Origin: Actinobacteria bacterium ATB1
Lineage (GTDB): Bacteria > Actinomycetota > Acidimicrobiia > UBA2766
Assembly: GCA_021404985.1 (NCBI GenBank)
Contig: QWHP01000005.1
Coordinates: 1-19,220 of the forward strand
Length of the DNA stretch: 19,220 nt
Direction: 5' to 3'
Shown here piece after piece: positions 7,571-14,446 of this stretch (positions within the stretch are counted from its first letter, which is position 1; each line of letters starts with the position of its first letter). A model generated the notes under the pieces. The model worked only from the letters and a program-made list of their open reading frames with translations, made no database searches and was not told the origin of the DNA. The position numbers and the translations under genes were made by a program.

Positions 7571-7599
7571 TTCAAGGCTCCGAGGACCCCGGGTACAAT
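7571..7599 (+). promoter_or_regulatory. Candidate promoter of tRNA-Thr
   Basis: The -10 box TACAAT (7594-7599) is a strong match. A weak -35-like TTCAAG (7571-7576) lies exactly 17 bp upstream. Transcription would start a few bases before the tRNA 5' end at 7610. Confidence 0.55.
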
Positions 7600-7609
7600 G
7601 CGGGCCTTC

Positions 7610-7681
<72 letters not shown>

Positions 7682-7692
7682 CTCTCGGGCGT

Positions 7693-7740
7693 GTGGGCAG
7701 TCTGACCGACGGTGGGCGTCGGTGAAACGCACCCACTTGG
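7693..7740. repeat. Structured intergenic repeat, copy 1
   Basis: A 48-nt unit beginning GTGGGCAGTCTG and ending CCCACTTGG. It folds as two nested stems: outer GTGGG/CCCAC and inner ACCGACG/CGTCGGT around a GTGGG loop. It is closely related to copy 2, from which it is separated by 14 nt. Confidence 0.8.
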
Positions 7741-7754
7741 CGGAAATCGCTCGA

Positions 7755-7801
7755 GTGGGCAGTCTGGGCGACGGGAGGCGTCGGCAATCCTGCCCACTTG
7801 G
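7755..7801. repeat. Structured intergenic repeat, copy 2
   Basis: A 47-nt unit sharing the GTGGGCAGTCTG head, the GACGG...GGCGTCGG core and the CCCACTTGG tail with copy 1, differing by a few substitutions and one indel. Here the outer stem is a perfect 8 bp (GTGGGCAG/CTGCCCAC) and the inner stem is CGACG/CGTCG. It ends 24 nt before the GH32 start. Confidence 0.8.
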
Positions 7802-7810
7802 GTGGGACGG

Positions 7811-7816
7811 TATCGT
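7811..7816 (+). promoter_or_regulatory. Candidate leaderless -10 box for GH32
   Basis: TATCGT lies 8 nt before the ATG at 7825. There is no separate well-spaced ribosome-binding site, only a G-run touching the ATG, so a leaderless transcript is the simplest reading. Confidence 0.4.
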
Positions 7817-7824
7817 TCGGGGGG

Positions 7825-9300
7825 ATGTCGGATTCAGATGGGGGCGGAGGGCAGGAGCGCGAGGGCTTCGAGGTGGTCCGGCCGGTTGTGCATCTCACAC
7901 CGCCGGCGGGTTGGCTCAACGACCCCAACGGCCTCTGCCGGATCGACGGTGTCTGGCACGCCTTCTACCAGCACAACCCGGCGGCGGACGTGTGGGGACC
8001 GATGCACTGGCGCCACGCCACGAGCGCGGACCTCCACACCTGGCAGGACCACGGGATCGCCCTCGCACCGGACGAGCACGGAGCGATCTTCTCGGGCTCG
8101 GCCGTCGTCGACACGGCGGGCTCGGGCGGTTTCGGCGAGGGCGCGACGGTTGCGGTCTTCACGCATGCCGGTGCGCAGGGCCAGGTCCAGAGCCTTGCCT
8201 CGAGCGTTGACGGTCTCCGCACCTGGACCAAGTACGACGCCAATCCGGTCCTTCTCCCCCCGGCGGGCGAGAAGGACTTCCGTGACCCGAAGGTGTTCCG
8301 CTGGGGGCCTCCCGAGGGGGGCCACTGGGTGATGGTGCTCGCAGTCGGAACCCGGGTGGACGTCTACCGCTCGGACGATCTGCGCTCGTGGGAGCGCTCG
8401 AGCAGCTTCGCACCGGAGCTCACCGAGTCAGGGGTCTGGGAGTGCCCCGACCTCTTCGAGGTTCCGGTGGACGGTTCCGAGGACACGTGCTGGTTCCTCA
8501 CGGCGTCCGTGGGCGGCACCGGCCCGCACGGCCACGGCGGCACGGTCGCCATCCCCGGCAGATTCGACGGCGCTGTCTTCGAAGCGCACGATCCCGGGGT
8601 CCAGCCGGTGCCGGTCGACCACGGGCCGGACTTCTACGCCGCACAGACCTTCTGGAACGCTCCCGGCGGACGGACCACGTGGACGGCTTGGCTGAGCTCC
8701 TGGCACTACGCCATGTCCGTCCCCTCGGCCGGATGGAGGGGTGCGCTCGGCATCCCCCGCGACGTCGACGCCGTCGCCACTCGCGGAGGGTTCCGGCTCC
8801 GTCAACGGCCCACGGCGGAGCTCCCGTCCCTCCGGGGGAGATGTGTCGTCGCCCACGACGGGCCGCTGCGTGCGCCGGTCGAGATACGGCCATCCGACGG
8901 CATCTTCGCCTACGACCTCACGCTGGAGACCGGGCGAGCCGCCGGCGACCCCGGGCTGGTCCTCGAAGTGGGTGACGAGACCTCGAAGGCAGTGACTCTC
9001 GCGCTGTCACCGCTCGGGCTGAGCCTCGAACGGCGGTCCCCGCCGGGACGTTTCGTCGCCGACTCGTTCGAGCAAGAGTACACGGCCCCCCTCGATCCAC
9101 CGACGGGTCCGTCGGCGTTCAGGATCGTGATCGACACCACGTCTTTGGAGGTCTTCGCCGGGGACGGCACGATCGTGCTCTCTGCCGCCTACTACTGGGA
9201 TGGGGTCCCCACCCTCCGGCTCGCCGGCGGACCGGACGCCGGGAGCACGACAGACTGGCGCATCGAGATCCACGAGCTTCGCCCCCGCCCCGCCGGGTAG
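7825..9300 (+). CDS. Glycoside hydrolase family 32 beta-fructosidase (sucrose/fructan hydrolase)
   Basis: A 491-residue GH32 enzyme hydrolysing terminal beta-D-fructofuranosides such as sucrose or short fructans. The five-bladed propeller carries nucleophile D33 in WLNDPNG (30-36), the transition-state stabiliser D154 in FRDPKV and acid/base E206 in WECPDL. FYAAQTF (270-276) and the C-terminal beta-sandwich (about 340-491, with LEVFAGDG) are typical of the family. No signal peptide is seen, so it is probably cytoplasmic and acts on imported sugar. A TTG nine codons upstream (7798) is in frame, but ATG 7825 is preferred on the TATCGT box and on the position of homology. No transporter or LacI-type regulator is adjacent. 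Sucrose hydrolase versus levanase/inulinase cannot be separated by eye. Confidence 0.95.
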   Translation: MSDSDGGGGQEREGFEVVRPVVHLTPPAGWLNDPNGLCRIDGVWHAFYQHNPAADVWGPMHWRHATSADLHTWQDHGIALAPDEHGAIFSGSAVVDTAGSGGFGEGATVAVFTHAGAQGQVQSLASSVDGLRTWTKYDANPVLLPPAGEKDFRDPKVFRWGPPEGGHWVMVLAVGTRVDVYRSDDLRSWERSSSFAPELTESGVWECPDLFEVPVDGSEDTCWFLTASVGGTGPHGHGGTVAIPGRFDGAVFEAHDPGVQPVPVDHGPDFYAAQTFWNAPGGRTTWTAWLSSWHYAMSVPSAGWRGALGIPRDVDAVATRGGFRLRQRPTAELPSLRGRCVVAHDGPLRAPVEIRPSDGIFAYDLTLETGRAAGDPGLVLEVGDETSKAVTLALSPLGLSLERRSPPGRFVADSFEQEYTAPLDPPTGPSAFRIVIDTTSLEVFAGDGTIVLSAAYYWDGVPTLRLAGGPDAGSTTDWRIEIHELRPRPAG

Positions 9301-9329
9301 CTTCACGAGAGTTCAGGGAGGACAGGGAG

Positions 9330-9428
9330 ATGAGAGGGAAACGGACGGGCGACTGCCACAAGCGTGTGCGGCGTCACCGCGAGTCCGCCAACGAACGGCT
9401 ACTGCGGATCGAGCAGCGCCTCGAATGA
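9330..9428 (+). CDS. Small basic ORF, 32 residues, unknown
   Basis: ATG 9330 is preceded by a purine-rich GGGAGGACAGGGAG, one of the strongest ribosome-binding regions in the window, 29 nt after the GH32 stop. The 32-residue product is very basic (about ten Arg/Lys) and has a helix-prone C-terminal half (SANERLLRIEQRLE). No family is recognised. It could be a GH32-coupled small protein, the first gene of the phage-like islet, or chance. Confidence 0.35.
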   Translation: MRGKRTGDCHKRVRRHRESANERLLRIEQRLE

Positions 9429-9454
9429 GCTAATAGGCCGACGGCAGGAGGAGG

Positions 9455-10093
9455 TTGCCTGGGGGCATCCGCGAGCACTACACCGGCAGCGGCGGCAGTG
9501 TCACCCTACGCAAGATCGAGACCGTCCCGTTCATCTGGGGAGTGTCTCGGCTCATCTGGCGGTGGACCTACGCCGACAACGGCTGGCTGCATGCCGTCTC
9601 GGACCATGAGGCGTGGCCCCACGTTGACGCTCCCGACTGGGAGACGATGCTGCGTCGGGTGGTCGCGTCGCAGAACGTCGGCTACGCCGCCCGGGCGTTG
9701 CGGCCGTACCACTGGCATTGGGGAACCGACCGTCCGTGGATCGGTCTGGCGACGTCCGGTCAGGTGTCCCGTCGCCGACGGGAGCGCCGTATGTCGTACC
9801 GTGCGGTCGAGCAGCTGATCGAGATCCTCCGGTCGCGCGGTGCGCCGGTCGCCGTCCAGAAGGACTGGCAGGGACATCCGTTCTGCCGAGGCGAGATCAT
9901 GGTTCTCGTCCCTGCCGACGTTGCAGTGATAGCAACGTTGCGGGAGTTGTGTCGTGCGCCCGAGTCGGGCCAGCCGGTCCCGCAGGGTCTCGACATTCCA
10001 GACTCGAAACGTTGGCGGGTCGACAACCCACACATGGAACTGTTCCCATACTTGGACCAGCAGCAAATCCAGACCATGCCGAATCTGCCATGA
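9455..10093 (+). CDS. Hypothetical protein, 212 residues, possibly phage-derived
   Basis: Not recognised. TTG 9455 sits directly after AGGAGGAGG, closer than ideal, so the true start may be a little further on. The protein is rich in Trp, His and Tyr: PFIWGVSRLIWRWTYADNGW (about 25-44), then PYHWHWGTDRPWIGL (about 84-98). A basic linker RRRRERR precedes a more ordinary alpha/beta-like part (RAVEQLIEILRSRG..., CRGEIMVLVPADVAVIATLREL). No signal peptide or membrane span is obvious. An opposite-strand frame of 186 codons covers the same DNA but looks less protein-like. It converges on the RusA-like gene with 6 bp between stops, so it is probably a real gene. Confidence 0.5.
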   Translation: MPGGIREHYTGSGGSVTLRKIETVPFIWGVSRLIWRWTYADNGWLHAVSDHEAWPHVDAPDWETMLRRVVASQNVGYAARALRPYHWHWGTDRPWIGLATSGQVSRRRRERRMSYRAVEQLIEILRSRGAPVAVQKDWQGHPFCRGEIMVLVPADVAVIATLRELCRAPESGQPVPQGLDIPDSKRWRVDNPHMELFPYLDQQQIQTMPNLP

Positions 10094-10106
10094 GACGAAC
10101 TAGCAC

Positions 10107-10128
10107 CCGAGATCGATCCGGATCTCGG
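10107..10128. terminator. Hairpin between convergent gene ends, possible bidirectional terminator
   Basis: An 8-bp perfect stem, CCGAGATC/GATCTCGG, encloses a 6-nt loop. It lies just beyond the 212-aa ORF stop and within the last codons of the RusA-like gene. It lacks a U-tract, so termination is only a possibility. Confidence 0.3.
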
Positions 10129-10465
10129 TTGACGGCCACGGACCGACGTCGAGAGTCATTCCGAGGTTCTCGGGCCAGGTGATCCGTCCGTCGTCGTCGT
10201 CGACAAGCCAGCCCCCTGCACGAGAGCGTCCGGGATCAGATGCCACAGAGTCTGGGCATAGTTCTGTGGGTCGCGGCGGGCCGCCCGCCGCTGGAACCGG
10301 ACGACGGCAGACAGAGAGATGGTCTCGGCCGTGCAGCGGGGAACCTCGGCGGCGAGTAACTCCAGTGCGACCATCGAGGTCCACTGCCGTTTGATCTTGT
10401 GGCGGCGAGCCCAATGCATACGCTCCCATTCGTTTTTCGACGGCGGCGTCATCGGAAGCAGGATC

Positions 10466-10476
10466 GTGACGGTCAC
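10466..10476. repeat. 11-bp palindrome supplying GTG starts on both strands
   Basis: GTGACGGTCAC is an exact palindrome around the central G. Read rightward, its GTG is the best upstream start for GH29. Read leftward, its GTG is the start of the RusA-like gene. The two genes would therefore overlap head-to-head by 11 bp. Confidence 0.7.
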
Positions 10477-12073
10477 AGGCGGGCGGCCTTGCGTGCCCGT
10501 GGCTCTGCCGGCGGCGGCGGCGGACGGCCGATCGTGGACCGGAGGACGCCGGCGGGGACTTGTCCTTGCCACGGCGATGGTCGCGGTCGTCGCACTCGCC
10601 TGGGCGCCCGCCCCTGTCTCCGGGCAGGTCGCGGAGGAACGACCGCTTCCCGAGTGGTATGCGGGCGCCAAGTTCGGGATCTTCGTCCACTGGGGCCCGT
10701 ATTCGGTACGGGGGTGGGCCGAGCCCTCCGGAACGATCTACGACACCCTCTATGTGAGAGGACCGCGGTACTACTTCCGCCACAACCCTTACGCCGCTTG
10801 GTACCTGAACACGTTGCAGATTCCGGGCAGCGCCACCGAGGCGCATCACGCCGTCACGTACGGAGCCGGCTTCCCCTACGACGGATTCGTCCCGACATTC
10901 GACGCGGGGGTCGCGGCGTTCGATCCGGACCAGTGGGCGCAGCTCTTCGCCGGCGCCGGCGCACGCTACTTCGTCCTGACGACGAAGCACGACAACGGAT
11001 TCCTGCTCTGGCCGAGCGCTGTGGAAAACCCGGCCAAGGGACCCGATTACCACACGACGCAAGATGCTGTCGGCGACCTGACCGGCGCGATGCGTGCAGC
11101 CGGTCTGCGCATGGGCCTCTACTACTCGGGCGGGTACGACTGGACCAACAACCCGACGGTGATCCGCGGATTCGGGTCGGGGCTCGGGGCCATACCCCGC
11201 TCGCAGCGGTACGCGGACGACGTGACGGCCCATTACACGGGGTTGATCGACCGCTATCAACCCGACCTCCTGTGGAACGACGTCGCCCTCCCCTCCCGTG
11301 CCGATCTCGGCGCCCTGCTCGACCGCTACTACGCGGCCGTGCCCGATAGTGTGGTGAACGACCGCTTCTCCCAGGATGCGATCACACCCGAGGATCCTCT
11401 CAGCGACGCCCTGACCGCCTGGATCCTCCAGGTCGTGGGCGACATCCTCGACCGCATCTGGATGCTGCTGCCCCTGGAGCTGCGCCAGGTTCCGGCCCCG
11501 AAAAACCCGATCGGGGACTTCTCGGCGACCGAGTACCAGGTGCTGGCTGACATCTCGGACCGCAAGTGGGAGGCGACACGGGACATCGGAGTCACGTTCG
11601 AATGCAACCAGACGGACGGTCCGCCGCGGTCGATGACGACAGCCGAGACGATCCACCACCTCGCCGACCACGTGAGCAAGAACGGGAACCTGCTCCTCGG
11701 TGTCGGACCCAGGGCGGATGGCTCATTCCCCGACTGGCAAGTCGAGGTCCTCGAGGGCGTGGGCGGCTGGCTCGACACCAACGGTGACGCGATCTACGAG
11801 AGCGTGCCGTGGGACAGGGCCGAGGGCCGCACGGGTGACGGCGACGACGTCAGGTTCACGACACGTCCCGACGCGAACACCACCTTCGCCGTCGTCTTTG
11901 ACGAGTTCCCCGCGGGCACAGTCGTACTCGAGGATGTGACTGCTGCGCCCGGCTCGGTCGTCACGGTGCTAGGCGACGGGACACCCCTCGCCTGGAGCCA
12001 GAGCGGCCCGGATCTCGCCGTGGAGCTACCGTCACTCGACCCCTCACCGGCCTACACGATCGCGATCTCATAG
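10466..12073 (+). CDS. Secreted glycoside hydrolase family 29 alpha-L-fucosidase
   Basis: GH29 retaining alpha-L-fucosidase, removing fucose from glycans outside the membrane. With GTG 10466 it has 535 residues. A basic GGRRRG (26-31) and hydrophobic core LVLATAMVAVVALAWA (32-47) form a signal peptide ending near VSGQ. The barrel contains EWYAGAKFGIFVHWGPYSV (63-81), LTTKHDNGFLLWPS (171-184), GLRMGLYYSGGYDWTN (213-228), the predicted nucleophile D272 in DLLWNDV, and KNGNLLLGVGPRADG (405-419). A C-terminal beta domain follows from about 455. The start is uncertain: GTG 10466 has GGAAG 7 nt upstream but lies in the RusA-like gene's start palindrome. GTG 10493/10499 are alternatives; ATG 10576 would remove the basic N-region. 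Confidence 0.9.
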   Translation: MTVTGGRPCVPVALPAAAADGRSWTGGRRRGLVLATAMVAVVALAWAPAPVSGQVAEERPLPEWYAGAKFGIFVHWGPYSVRGWAEPSGTIYDTLYVRGPRYYFRHNPYAAWYLNTLQIPGSATEAHHAVTYGAGFPYDGFVPTFDAGVAAFDPDQWAQLFAGAGARYFVLTTKHDNGFLLWPSAVENPAKGPDYHTTQDAVGDLTGAMRAAGLRMGLYYSGGYDWTNNPTVIRGFGSGLGAIPRSQRYADDVTAHYTGLIDRYQPDLLWNDVALPSRADLGALLDRYYAAVPDSVVNDRFSQDAITPEDPLSDALTAWILQVVGDILDRIWMLLPLELRQVPAPKNPIGDFSATEYQVLADISDRKWEATRDIGVTFECNQTDGPPRSMTTAETIHHLADHVSKNGNLLLGVGPRADGSFPDWQVEVLEGVGGWLDTNGDAIYESVPWDRAEGRTGDGDDVRFTTRPDANTTFAVVFDEFPAGTVVLEDVTAAPGSVVTVLGDGTPLAWSQSGPDLAVELPSLDPSPAYTIAIS

Positions 12074-12131
12074 CAGAGCATGTGCGGTGCGCACTGATGG
12101 CCGAGAAGGGACGAGGACAGACGTGGGCTCG

Positions 12132-12550
12132 TCAAAGGTGACGGCCGACGCCGATCTCGACCTTGCTCAACTCCTGACTGGTGCCGAACGTTCCGTCGAT
12201 GACCAGCGTGCCCGTGATCGTGAAGCCGTCGTTCAGGGTTTGCTCGGAAACTTGAATGTTTGCCAGTCTCCGTTGCCGTAGAAGCTACCGAGGGGACTGC
12301 CATCGACGGTCGCGTTCAGGAAGTCGACCTGCCCACCGGGATCACGGTCGACGACATGGATCTGCAGACTGTCGAGATTGCCCAGCGGCGTCGAGAGGTT
12401 CCTCGTGAGCGACCCGACACCGCCCGAGACGTCTGCAGCCAGCGTCATTGTCTGGGGGTCGTAGGTGAACGCGACGTCGTAGCTGCCCGGCTTCGTCCAC
12501 GTCACACCCTTCTCGGACCTGTTGGCGGCGACGCCCAAGTCACTGAAGGC
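12132..12550 (-). pseudogene. 3' remnant of a secreted-protein domain gene (choice-of-anchor W-like), frameshifted
   Basis: The longest frame (12538 to 12233) encodes GVTWTKPGSYDVAFTYDPQ and LDSLQIHVVDRDPGGQVDFL, then LGSFYGNGDWQTFKFPSKP and a stop. The reading continues in the -1 frame as EQTLNDGFTITGTLVIDGTF and SQELSKVEIGVG, ending at 12132. The whole resembles beta-rich domains of secreted proteins labelled choice-of-anchor W, which I recall ending in ELSKVEIGVG. One base appears missing near the TTT at 12250-12248. An in-frame stop at 12553-12551 sits just upstream, with no signal peptide or good start, so the 5' part is gone. It is convergent with the fucosidase. Confidence 0.6.
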
Positions 12551-12575
12551 TCAGCTTGACATCGAATGATTCCCT

Positions 12576-12595
12576 GCAAACCCGAGCAAACCCGA
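12576..12595. repeat. 10-bp tandem repeat, two copies
   Basis: GCAAACCCGA occurs twice in direct succession (12576-12585, 12586-12595), between the truncated remnant and the methyltransferase promoter. Confidence 0.85.
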
Positions 12596-12608
12596 GAACG
12601 CCCGCAGG

Positions 12609-12614
12609 TAGCGT
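12609..12614 (+). promoter_or_regulatory. Candidate leaderless -10 box for the methyltransferase
   Basis: TAGCGT is followed by 6 nt and then ATG 12621. No ribosome-binding site lies at a usable distance, which favours a leaderless start. Confidence 0.4.
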
Positions 12615-12620
12615 CCGTCG

Positions 12621-13395
12621 ATGGAACCCAGAACCCGGGATCGACCGATCTACGAGACGATCGGGGTCGGCTACCGGCGCACGCGGCGCTCCGACCCCCG
12701 GATCGAACGGCACATCCGGCGTCACCTCGGAGGCGCACGGTGCGTGCTGAACGTGGGTACTGGCAGCGGGTCCTACGAACCGGCAGAGAAGTCCGTGGTC
12801 GCCGTGGAGCCGGCGAGGAGGATGATCTCCCAGAGACCGGCGGGGGCGGCATCGGTGGTGCGGGCTGTCGCCGAGTCCCTGCCCTTCCCCGACGGTTGCT
12901 TCGATGCCGCCACCGCTCTTCTCACCGTCCACCATTGGGGCGACTCCCTCGCGGGCCTCGCCGAGACACGACGTGTGACAACCGGGCCGATTGTCGTCCT
13001 CACCTTCGACAGGGAGGTCCACGAGCGTCAGTGGCTCGTCGCCGACTACCTGCTTGCGATGGCCGGATTGGACGAGGGCCACATCCGGTTGTCCGAGGTA
13101 GCTGACGCACTCGGGGGTGGAAATGTCGAGATCGTGCCGGTACCGCACGACTGCCTCGACGGCTTCTGCCACGCGTGGTGGCGCCGTCCGGCGGCCTACC
13201 TCGATCCCGAAGTGCGCGCTGGGATCTCAGGGTTCGCGCGGCTCCCCAGCGACTGTGTCGAGGCTGTCATGGGCATGCCTTGCCGAGGACGTCACGTCCG
13301 GCGCCTGGCACCGGAAGTACGGACATCTTCTCGATCTGGAGGAGATCGACGCCGGCTACCGGCTGGTCGTCTCTCCCGGCGTGTCTCCCGGTTGA
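12621..13395 (+). CDS. Class I SAM-dependent methyltransferase, with an apparent frameshift near the 3' end
   Basis: A soluble methyltransferase of about 257 residues once the frame is corrected; substrate unknown. It has SAM motif I CVLNVGTGSGSYEP (41-54), the acidic end of strand 2 in VVAVEPA (59-65), AVAESLPFPDGCFDAATALL (82-101) as motif II/III, and HHWGDSLAGLAE after it. The frame runs normally to about codon 216 (RLPSDCVEAV), after which it would read an unrelated arginine-rich tail through the next gene. The +1 frame instead gives CLAEDVTSGAWHRKYGHL and EEIDAGYRLVV and a stop at 13395, 1 bp before the convergent cydB stop, which fits family C-termini. The shift lies at about 13258-13275 and looks like one extra base. 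Sequencing error or recent lesion are both possible. Confidence 0.75.
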
Positions 13396-13396
13396 C

Positions 13397-14446
13397 TCAT
13401 TCGGCAGGCTCGGCCGGTGTCACGGAGCGACCCACGGTCGAATCGATGTCGTCGAGGAGGCTCCGCTGGTCGAGCCAGAAGAGGAGGAACAGTGAGGGTA
13501 CGACGACGAGCACGGCGACGACCGTGACGATCGTCAACGTGACGAGTGTCGCTTCGGGTGCCGCGGCTGCGTCCACCTTCAGTGACTCGGGAAGGATGTA
13601 GGGCCACTGCGAGACCCCCCATCCGGCGACGATGGCAGCCACGGCGAGGACTGCACCAGCACGGGCGAGGGCGTGCCTCCCCCGGGTGAGCAGAACGAGA
13701 GTGGAAACGCCCGCCATCACCGAGACGACGATCAGTGGCAGTCCCCGTCCCGTGAGATTGCCGAACAGGTACTCGGCGTCCCGGCGCAGCACGAAGATGC
13801 CGACGACCGAGACAACCCCCGCGACAACCGCCGCCACCTCGGCGCGTCTGCGGAAGTACGCATCGACGGCGGGTTCGTCCAGGCGCGCAGCATCACACAC
13901 GAGGTACACGGCCGCGAGGTACGCACAGACGACGACCGCGAGCACGCCTCCCAGGATCGACGTGGGGTTCAACCACGCGCCCCAGATGTCGCCTGCGGTT
14001 CCCTCGGATGGTACGCGTCCGGACGCGATCCCGCCGGCGATCGCGCCCATGCAGAACGGGACCAGTACCGACGAGAGCGCGAACGTCGCGCCGAGGACCC
14101 TCTGGCTCCCCGTCGTGTCGACGACGCGTCGGAAAGCGAAGCTCGAGCCCCGCAACACGATCCCGACGGCGCTGAGGAACAGAGGGATCCACAGGGTGAG
14201 CGTGATCGACGCGAACGCCTCTGGGAACCCGGTCCAGAGCACGACGAGGACGAAGACGAGCCAGACGTGATTCGCCTCCCACACCGGGCCGATGGCATGG
14301 TCGATCACGCGGCGCGGACCTGCGCCCCGCTTGGCGCCACCGGCCACGAGATCCCAGAAACCGGAACCGAAGTCGGCTCCTCCCAAGACCGCGTAGAGGA
14401 GGACTCCGAGGAAGAGGACGACGGCGACGAGCTCGGCCCAGGTCAC
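13397..14446 (-). CDS. cydB: Cytochrome bd ubiquinol/menaquinol oxidase subunit II
   Basis: CydB, the second subunit of the high-oxygen-affinity quinol oxidase in the cytoplasmic membrane. It has 349 residues with many hydrophobic segments. Family motifs are at the N-terminus: LLYAVLGGADFGSGFWDL (16-33, with D25) and GPVWEANHVWLVF (53-65, with W56 and E57). Start is GTG 14446, overlapping the cydA stop as GTGA, so translation is coupled. No cydX-like small ORF or cydDC genes follow; the next gene is a convergent methyltransferase 1 bp away. Confidence 0.95.
   Translation of the reverse strand: MTWAELVAVVLFLGVLLYAVLGGADFGSGFWDLVAGGAKRGAGPRRVIDHAIGPVWEANHVWLVFVLVVLWTGFPEAFASITLTLWIPLFLSAVGIVLRGSSFAFRRVVDTTGSQRVLGATFALSSVLVPFCMGAIAGGIASGRVPSEGTAGDIWGAWLNPTSILGGVLAVVVCAYLAAVYLVCDAARLDEPAVDAYFRRRAEVAAVVAGVVSVVGIFVLRRDAEYLFGNLTGRGLPLIVVSVMAGVSTLVLLTRGRHALARAGAVLAVAAIVAGWGVSQWPYILPESLKVDAAAAPEATLVTLTIVTVVAVLVVVPSLFLLFWLDQRSLLDDIDSTVGRSVTPAEPAE

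Larger units (their letters stand above)
9301..10476. mobile_element. Possible phage-like islet between the two glycosidase genes
   Basis: This stretch separates GH32 from GH29 and holds three short, tightly packed genes: a basic 32-aa ORF, a 212-aa ORF (plus) and a RusA-like resolvase (minus) that converges on it with 6 bp between stops. RusA-type resolvases are common in phage and prophage. Composition drops here; for example the 60 bases from 10381 contain 33 G+C (55%), visibly below the neighbours. No integrase, terminal repeats or target duplication were seen, so the boundaries are set by gene ends only and it may be a decayed remnant. Confidence 0.35.
10100..10476 (-). pseudogene. RusA-like Holliday junction resolvase, frameshifted
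   Basis: Reading from GTG 10476, the first about 88 codons give ILLPMTPPSKNEWERMHWAR at the N-terminus and then RRDPQNYAQTLWHLIPDALVQG. This matches the RusA pattern (LPxxPPSxNxxxR, then RRDxxNxxKxxxDAL). The frame then drifts off-family. In the -1 frame the family continues as GWLVDDDDGRITW through to a stop at 10100, giving about 125 residues in total, the normal RusA size. The switch falls in a run of five C on the plus strand (10212-10216), so one base appears missing. The second catalytic Asp of E. coli RusA (RRDLDN) is Gln here (RRDPQN), so even a repaired protein may be altered. It could be a sequencing indel, a true pseudogene or a programmed slip. Confidence 0.6.

Noticed and set aside
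7693..7801. CRISPR array
   Set aside because: Only two imperfect units that differ internally, with a 14-nt gap; no spacer pattern and no cas genes.
9918..9938. ACGTTGC/GCAACGT inverted repeat
   Set aside because: Lies within the 212-aa ORF, has a short 7-bp stem and no context suggesting a binding site.
10477..11671. Minus-strand frame running from inside the fucosidase into the RusA-like C-terminus
   Set aside because: Only the final about 37 codons are meaningful (RusA-like tail); the rest is a shadow of the fucosidase.
12082..12094. GTGCG/CGCAC hairpin after the fucosidase as a terminator
   Set aside because: Only a 5-bp stem with a 3-nt loop and no U-tract.
12556..12561. TTGACA as a -35 box for the methyltransferase
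   Set aside because: It is a perfect hexamer, but the nearest good -10 (12609) is 47 bp away and nothing fits at 16-18 bp.
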